Positions 18,266-21,526 of a DNA stretch of 21,526 nucleotides are shown here, one piece after another. The stretch is from Candidatus Pygmaiobacter gallistercoris. GTDB taxonomy: Bacteria > Bacillota > Clostridia > Oscillospirales > Ruminococcaceae. The stretch is taken from the NCBI GenBank assembly GCA_019113125.1, contig DXIA01000107.1, positions 1 through 21,526 of the forward strand, written 5' to 3'. Each line of letters opens with the position of its first letter. The stretch's first letter is position 1. A program made the position numbers and the translations under genes. The notes under the pieces were generated by a model that did not search any database, was not told the origin of the DNA, and worked only from the letters and a program-made list of their open reading frames with translations.

Positions 18266-18715
18266 ATGAAACAGGTCACAATATTTACCGACGGCGCCTG
18301 CAGCGGCAATCCCGGCCCGGGCGGCTGGGGCGCGATTCTTCGCTACCGCGGCATCGAGCGGGCGATCAGCGGCGGCGCGGCAGAGACCACCAACAACCGG
18401 ATGGAGCTGACCGCAGTGCTGCAGGCCTTCTCACTGCTCAAGGAGCCCTGTGAGGTCACCCTTTGCAGCGACTCAAAGTATGTTATGGACGGGCTCTCCA
18501 AGGGCTGGGCAGAGAGCTGGCGCCGCAACGGCTGGCGCAAGAGCGACAAGAAACCCGCCCTCAACGCCGACCTGTGGCAGCAGCTGCTGGAGGTCATCCG
18601 TCCCCACCGCATCCACTATCAGTGGATCAAGGGACACGCCGGCCACCCCGAGAATGAGCGCTGCGACGCGATGGCGGTGGCCGAGAGCCAGAAGTTCCGG
18701 GGGCAAAACGCCTGA
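18266..18715 (+). CDS. rnhA: Ribonuclease HI
   Basis: RNase HI cuts the RNA strand of RNA-DNA hybrids, clearing R-loops and primers. The 149-residue product shows all catalytic acidic residues in their usual places: D9 (FTDGACSGNPGPGGWG), E47 (NNRMEL), D69 (CSDSKY) and D134 (ENERCD), plus H124 in KGHAGH. It has the Trp-rich basic handle (about 79-105) used for hybrid binding and looks like the compact proteobacterial type without an added hybrid-binding domain. The ATG at 18266 has AGGAGA about 6 bases upstream; an upstream in-frame ATG overlaps the promoter. mnmA follows 13 bases after the stop. Confidence 0.96.
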   Translation: MKQVTIFTDGACSGNPGPGGWGAILRYRGIERAISGGAAETTNNRMELTAVLQAFSLLKEPCEVTLCSDSKYVMDGLSKGWAESWRRNGWRKSDKKPALNADLWQQLLEVIRPHRIHYQWIKGHAGHPENERCDAMAVAESQKFRGQNA

Positions 18716-18728
18716 CAGGAGGAGGACA

Positions 18729-19790
18729 ATGGGACAGACAGATCGAAAAGTTCTGGTCGCGCTCTCGGGCGGGGTGGATTCCGCCGTCTGCGTCCAGCTG
18801 TTGCGGGAGCAGGGATTTACTGTGTCGGCTCTGGTGCTCCGGTTTTCCGACGCGCACGACAAGGCGGTCGCCGCAGCGCGGCTCGCGGCCGACCAGCTCG
18901 GGGTGCCGCTGACGGTGCGGGACTGCAGCGATGCGTTTCGCCGCGAGGTGATCGCCCCCTTCTGCGCGGAATACTGCGCCGGGCGCACCCCAAACCCCTG
19001 TCTTGTCTGCAATCCGCGGGTCAAGTTCCGGCAGCTGTGTGAGGCCGCCGACGAGATGGGGATCTTCTTTGTGGCAAGCGGACACTACGCCAGAATCGCG
19101 CAGGAGGGAGAGGTTTTCTTTCCGCGCCGGGCGGTCAGCGAGGCGCGTGACCAGAGCTACATGCTCTACCGTCTGCCGCAGGAGATGCTGCGCCGCCTGC
19201 TGCTGCCGGTGGGAGAATTTGAAAAGCCGGAGATCCGCCGCCGGGCAGCTGCACTCGGCCTTGCCGCCGCATCTGCTCCGGACAGCCAGGAGATCTGCTT
19301 TATTCCGGACGGGGACTATCCCGCCTACATCGAGCGGCAGGGATACCACGGCGCTGCCGGCAACTTCATCGCCCCGGACGGGACGGTCCTCGGACCACAT
19401 AAGGGGGTCCTGCGGTACACCGTCGGCCAGCGGCGCGGGCTCGGCATCGCGCTGGGCAGGCCGGTCTTTGTGCGCCGGATTTTGCCGGGCGGCGACATTC
19501 TGCTCGGCGATGCAGGCGAGGAGTTTTATGCCGCCGTCGCGCTGAACGATCTGATCGAGCGCGGCGCCGGTCTCGTGCCGGGTGAGCGGTATGAGGTCAA
19601 GATCCGCTCTGCGGCAAAGCCGGTGCCCTGCCGTGTTCTCCGCCGCACCCCCGACGGGGTGATCCTCGTCTTCGATGCACCCGCCCGCGCACCCGCACCC
19701 GGTCAGGCGGCAGTGCTCTACCGGGGCGATCTGGTAGTCGGCGGTGGCCCGATTTGTGAGATCTTTTCGGAGGTTCCGGATCCGGAATAG
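18729..19790 (+). CDS. mnmA: tRNA-specific 2-thiouridylase MnmA
   Basis: MnmA places sulfur at C2 of U34 in tRNA-Lys, -Glu and -Gln, using ATP and a persulfide relay. The 353-residue product has the PP-loop SGGVDS (13-18) and the motif RTPNPCLVCNPRVKF with the likely catalytic C94. The partner cysteine is C190 in SQEICFIPDGDY. GQRRGLG follows, and a C-terminal beta-barrel domain ends in VVGGGPICEI. Length is slightly below the usual 360 or so. GGAGGAGG lies just before the ATG at 18729; the open frame upstream overlaps rnhA and is not coding. It is probably co-transcribed with rnhA. A tRNA operon follows, but with its own promoter. Confidence 0.95.
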   Translation: MGQTDRKVLVALSGGVDSAVCVQLLREQGFTVSALVLRFSDAHDKAVAAARLAADQLGVPLTVRDCSDAFRREVIAPFCAEYCAGRTPNPCLVCNPRVKFRQLCEAADEMGIFFVASGHYARIAQEGEVFFPRRAVSEARDQSYMLYRLPQEMLRRLLLPVGEFEKPEIRRRAAALGLAAASAPDSQEICFIPDGDYPAYIERQGYHGAAGNFIAPDGTVLGPHKGVLRYTVGQRRGLGIALGRPVFVRRILPGGDILLGDAGEEFYAAVALNDLIERGAGLVPGERYEVKIRSAAKPVPCRVLRRTPDGVILVFDAPARAPAPGQAAVLYRGDLVVGGGPICEIFSEVPDPE

Positions 19791-19812
19791 GCCGGAATCC
19801 TTCCATCTTTTT

Positions 19813-19852
19813 CCCTTTGCGGCAAAAAATTTAAATTTTTTCTCGCAGAGGG
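19813..19852. repeat. Nested inverted repeat between mnmA and the tRNA promoter
   Basis: CCCTTTGCG (19813-19821) pairs with CGCAGAGGG (19844-19852), 9 bp with one wobble. Inside lies an 18-base AT palindrome (19824-19841), A6T3A3T6. No T run follows the outer stem, so a classical terminator is unlikely. It ends one base before the tRNA -35 box and could be an upstream activating element, a weak mnmA transcript end, or both. Confidence 0.5.
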
Positions 19853-19853
19853 C

Positions 19854-19882
19854 TTGACTTTCCCATCTGTTTTGGTTATTAT
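19854..19882 (+). promoter_or_regulatory. Promoter of the tRNA-Trp/Asp/Thr operon
   Basis: TTGACT (19854-19859) and TATTAT (19877-19882) are 17 bases apart, and the first tRNA begins 35 bases further on. This is a strong sigmaA-type site with AT-rich DNA upstream. Confidence 0.85.
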
Positions 19883-19917
19883 ATTAAAGCGCCCTTCAGT
19901 TGGGGGCTGCCCGACAG

Positions 19918-19993
19918 AGGGGTATAGCTCAGTTGGTAGAGCAGCGGTCTCCAAAACCGCGTGCCGAGGGTTCGAATCCTTCTGCCCCTGCCA
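19918..19993 (+). tRNA. tRNA-Trp (CCA anticodon)
   Basis: This is a 76-base cloverleaf. The acceptor AGGGGTA pairs with TGCCCCT, the discriminator is G, and CCA is encoded. The anticodon arm CGGT-CTCCAAA-ACCG gives anticodon CCA for codon UGG. The T arm has the usual GGTTCGAATCC. Confidence 0.97.
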
Positions 19994-19996
19994 TCT

Positions 19997-20073
19997 GGCC
20001 CGGTAGTTCAGTTGGTTAGAACGCTAGCCTGTCACGCTAGAGGTCGTGAGTTCGAGCCTCATCCGGGTCGCCA
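19997..20073 (+). tRNA. tRNA-Asp (GTC anticodon)
   Basis: This is a 77-base cloverleaf starting 3 bases after tRNA-Trp. The acceptor GGCCCGG pairs with CCGGGTC, and CCA is encoded. The anticodon arm CTAGC-CTGTCAC-GCTAG gives anticodon GTC for Asp codons GAC and GAU. Confidence 0.97.
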
Positions 20074-20076
20074 TAT

Positions 20077-20152
20077 GCTGTCTTAGCTCAGTCGGCAGAG
20101 CACTTCCTTGGTAAGGAAGAGGTCGTGCGTTCGAATCGCATAGACAGCTCCA
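20077..20152 (+). tRNA. tRNA-Thr (GGT anticodon)
   Basis: This is a 76-base cloverleaf starting 3 bases after tRNA-Asp. The acceptor GCTGTCT pairs with AGACAGC, the discriminator is T, and CCA is encoded. The anticodon arm CTTCC-TTGGTAA-GGAAG gives anticodon GGT for Thr codons ACC and ACU. Confidence 0.97.
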
Positions 20153-20156
20153 AAAG

Positions 20157-20197
20157 AAAATCCCACAGATCAGGAAACTGGTCTGTGGGATTTTTTT
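20157..20197. terminator. Bidirectional terminator between the tRNA operon and the GH25 gene
   Basis: A 13-bp stem (20161-20173 with 20178-20190, one wobble) is capped by a GAAA tetraloop and followed by seven T residues on the plus strand. On the minus strand the same stem is followed by TTTTCTTTT and sits directly after the stop of the opposing lysozyme gene, so it can end both transcripts. Confidence 0.93.
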
Positions 20198-21029
20198 ATT
20201 CAGTTGGCCCCTGAATCAGTTCGAGATCCTCAAGCCAGACCCAGGAGTTAATACAGCTGAGCAGCGCCGTGCGCCCGCAGACCTTCAGCACCTTGTACTC
20301 CGCCTGCCGCACGCAGGGCGGAATCACCACACTGCTGTTCGCGTAAACCGTCGCCGTGCTGCGGATTTTCACCCTGCTACCCGGCAGGATTCTGCGCCAG
20401 GACGGCAGATGATTGTATCCCTCGCTCTTGATGATTGCGGGATAATCGCGGTAAGCGATGTCAAGATCTACCCGGCTGCCGATCCCGTCGATGACCCCCT
20501 GATCGGTGTACTGCCAGATTCCGTAAGGGCCGGTATACCGGATAAAGGACCGATAGTCCGCCACCCAGAAGTCAAACTCCTCCAGATCGGCAATATTGAG
20601 ATAGTTCTCGACAAAGTTCGGGTTGCTGTAAAGCATCGGGTAGTATCCCGCATCCCGCACCCGGCCCAGAAAGGTCTGTGCGATACCGGTGGTCAGCTCC
20701 TTCCCCAGTGAACCGTAAATTTCGGTATTTTCAAGGTCGAACACCAGCGGCATGGTCAGGCAGTAGTTCTGCGCGATCGCCAGAAATTCTCCCGCCGCCT
20801 CGACGGCCGCCTGTTCGGTGCGGAGATAGCTGTAAAGATACACGCCGGTATCAATGCAGGTATCCGCGATCCCATTCATATTATTTTCGAACTCACTGTC
20901 AATGGTCAGTGTGCCGTCCCCGTTGGCATATCCCATCCGGACAAAGCAAAAATCGGGGCCGTTCACCTGCACCTTCTGCCAGTCGATGGTCCCCTGGTAA
21001 TAGGACACATCAATTCCATAAAAAGCCAT
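20196..21029 (-). CDS. GH25 lysozyme-like muramidase with a C-terminal SH3-like region
   Basis: GH25 enzymes cleave the beta-1,4 bond between N-acetylmuramic acid and N-acetylglucosamine in peptidoglycan. The 277-residue product starts directly with the catalytic barrel: GIDVSYYQGTIDW (D7), FVRMGYA, the central acidic pair D98-L-E100 in LVFDLE, FWVADY, WQYTDQG and VDLD (about 187-190). The barrel ends near residue 200. Residues about 214-277 look like an SH3-type wall-binding or small beta domain, which is less certain. There is no signal peptide, so export would need a holin or another route, or the enzyme is released by lysis or during sporulation. The ATG at 21029 has GGAGG 7 bases upstream. 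No phage genes are visible nearby. No sigmaA promoter is evident upstream. Confidence 0.88.
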   Translation of the reverse strand: MAFYGIDVSYYQGTIDWQKVQVNGPDFCFVRMGYANGDGTLTIDSEFENNMNGIADTCIDTGVYLYSYLRTEQAAVEAAGEFLAIAQNYCLTMPLVFDLENTEIYGSLGKELTTGIAQTFLGRVRDAGYYPMLYSNPNFVENYLNIADLEEFDFWVADYRSFIRYTGPYGIWQYTDQGVIDGIGSRVDLDIAYRDYPAIIKSEGYNHLPSWRRILPGSRVKIRSTATVYANSSVVIPPCVRQAEYKVLKVCGRTALLSCINSWVWLEDLELIQGPTE

Positions 21030-21124
21030 TGCATCCCCTCCATTCAGGATCTGCCTCAGCCTATGCAGCGCCGGCGCGCCGCGTTCCCCGCACACTCCCC
21101 CACCTCCCCTGCATAGATTGGGGC

Positions 21125-21216
21125 GAACACCCGTGTGTTCCGCAACAGAGATTTGGCGGCCGCTTGCCGAAAAAGCGGCGCCGCAGCTTGGGGGATTTCA
21201 TTCCCGTCGGCTGCGG
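21125..21216 (+). other. Three consecutive hairpins upstream of the collagen-like gene
   Basis: GAACAC/GTGTTC (21125-21140, tetraloop), GCCGCTT/AAGCGGC (21159-21179) and CCGCAGC/GCTGCGG (21181-21216, with an inner GGGA/TCCC) stand in a row just before the ribosome site at 21221. None has a T run. The divergent spacer 21030-21230 shows no convincing sigmaA promoter. GCATAGATT at 21111-21119 loosely resembles a sporulation-sigma -10 box. Confidence 0.45.
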
Positions 21217-21230
21217 CAATAGGAGAATGT

Positions 21231-21526
21231 ATGGCGAGATTTTTGTTTGATGCCGGCGGCACCGAGGACTGCGGGATGCCGGAGGGATGCGGCTCCGATC
21301 GCGGCTGTTTTTCCTGCATCCCAGCCGAAGAGGGCTGTCCCGTCCCCGGTCCGCAGGGACCGATCGGACCACAGGGGGAGCCTGGTCCCTGCGGTCCGAT
21401 GGGCCCGCAGGGACCAAAGGGGGATCGCGGCGATCGCGGCTGTCCCGGCCGCACCGGCTGTCCCGGCCCAATGGGGCCCATGGGGCCGGAAGGTCCGATG
21501 GGCCCGCAGGGGGAAAAGGGCTGTCC
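21231..21526 (+). CDS. Cysteine-rich collagen-like protein, 3' end cut by the window edge
   Basis: The first 98 residues are visible. A short N-terminal region (1-39) holds cysteines at 14, 20, 26, 29 and 36, including C26-F-S-C29. From G40 to the cut end, glycine occurs at every third position for 20 Gly-X-Y triplets, many of them GPQ, GPM or GPP-like. C54, C71, C77 and C98 lie inside the repeat, and an RGD triplet occurs at 66-68. Bacterial collagen-like proteins form triple helices and are often surface or exosporium filaments. No classical signal peptide or anchor is seen in the visible part. The ATG at 21231 has AGGAG 5 bases upstream; the ATG 5 bases earlier leads to a quick stop. The function is not known. 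It is divergent from the GH25 gene. Confidence 0.85.
   Translation, partial: MARFLFDAGGTEDCGMPEGCGSDRGCFSCIPAEEGCPVPGPQGPIGPQGEPGPCGPMGPQGPKGDRGDRGCPGRTGCPGPMGPMGPEGPMGPQGEKGC

Noticed and set aside
21056..21481. Minus-strand open frames opposite the collagen-like gene, one with Gly-Pro repeats
   Set aside because: The complement of GGN-CCN repeats also encodes Gly/Pro-rich sequence, so this is a mirror. The plus strand has a ribosome site and an unbroken Gly-X-Y register.

Overview
The window reads as a chromosomal housekeeping region of a GC-rich Gram-positive bacterium of the class Clostridia, most likely from the Oscillospirales/Ruminococcaceae. This placement is an inference. It rests on strong AGGAGG-type ribosome sites, the Firmicutes blocks gdpP-rplI-dnaB and tilS-hpt-ftsH, RNase J, and an atypical clostridial-type topoisomerase IV pair. 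The taxon was not tested by any search. There is no sign of a prophage, transposon or CRISPR array.

Layout from left to right. (1) rnr (RNase R, cut by the left edge) and secG are on the minus strand, separated by the secG terminator. (2) About 2225-2411 holds a plus-strand promoter, a foldable stretch without a credible coding sequence, and a strong terminator. This is a candidate small RNA of about 150 nt, divergent from the secG promoter. (3) A minus-strand unit at 2418-7280 encodes topoisomerase IV-like subunits (parE then parC) and a zinc-ribbon DUF2628 membrane protein. (4) A minus-strand unit of six genes at 7501-15559 runs gdpP, rplI, dnaB, tilS, hpt, ftsH. Its promoter sits inside the terminator of the gene before it. 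(5) The minus-strand RNase J gene (15748-17739) carries a basic, alanine-tract N-terminal extension and a leader of about 300 nt. (6) Divergent from it, on the plus strand, are rnhA, mnmA and a tRNA-Trp/Asp/Thr operon with its own promoter and a bidirectional terminator. (7) A GH25 lysozyme-like gene lies on the minus strand, divergent from a cysteine-rich collagen-like gene cut by the right edge.

The genes share a theme of growth-linked information processing. They cover RNA turnover (RNase R, RNase J, RNase HI), tRNA decoding fidelity (TilS, MnmA, tRNAs), replication and DNA topology (DnaB, topoisomerase IV), secretion and membrane quality control (SecG, FtsH), c-di-AMP signalling (GdpP) and purine salvage (Hpt). 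The right end switches to surface or envelope functions.

The points most worth a second look are the unassigned small RNA, the promoter nested in the RNase J terminator, the RNase J extension and leader, the divergent topoisomerase residues, and the collagen-like gene with three stacked leader hairpins. I did not find a clearly new multi-gene system.
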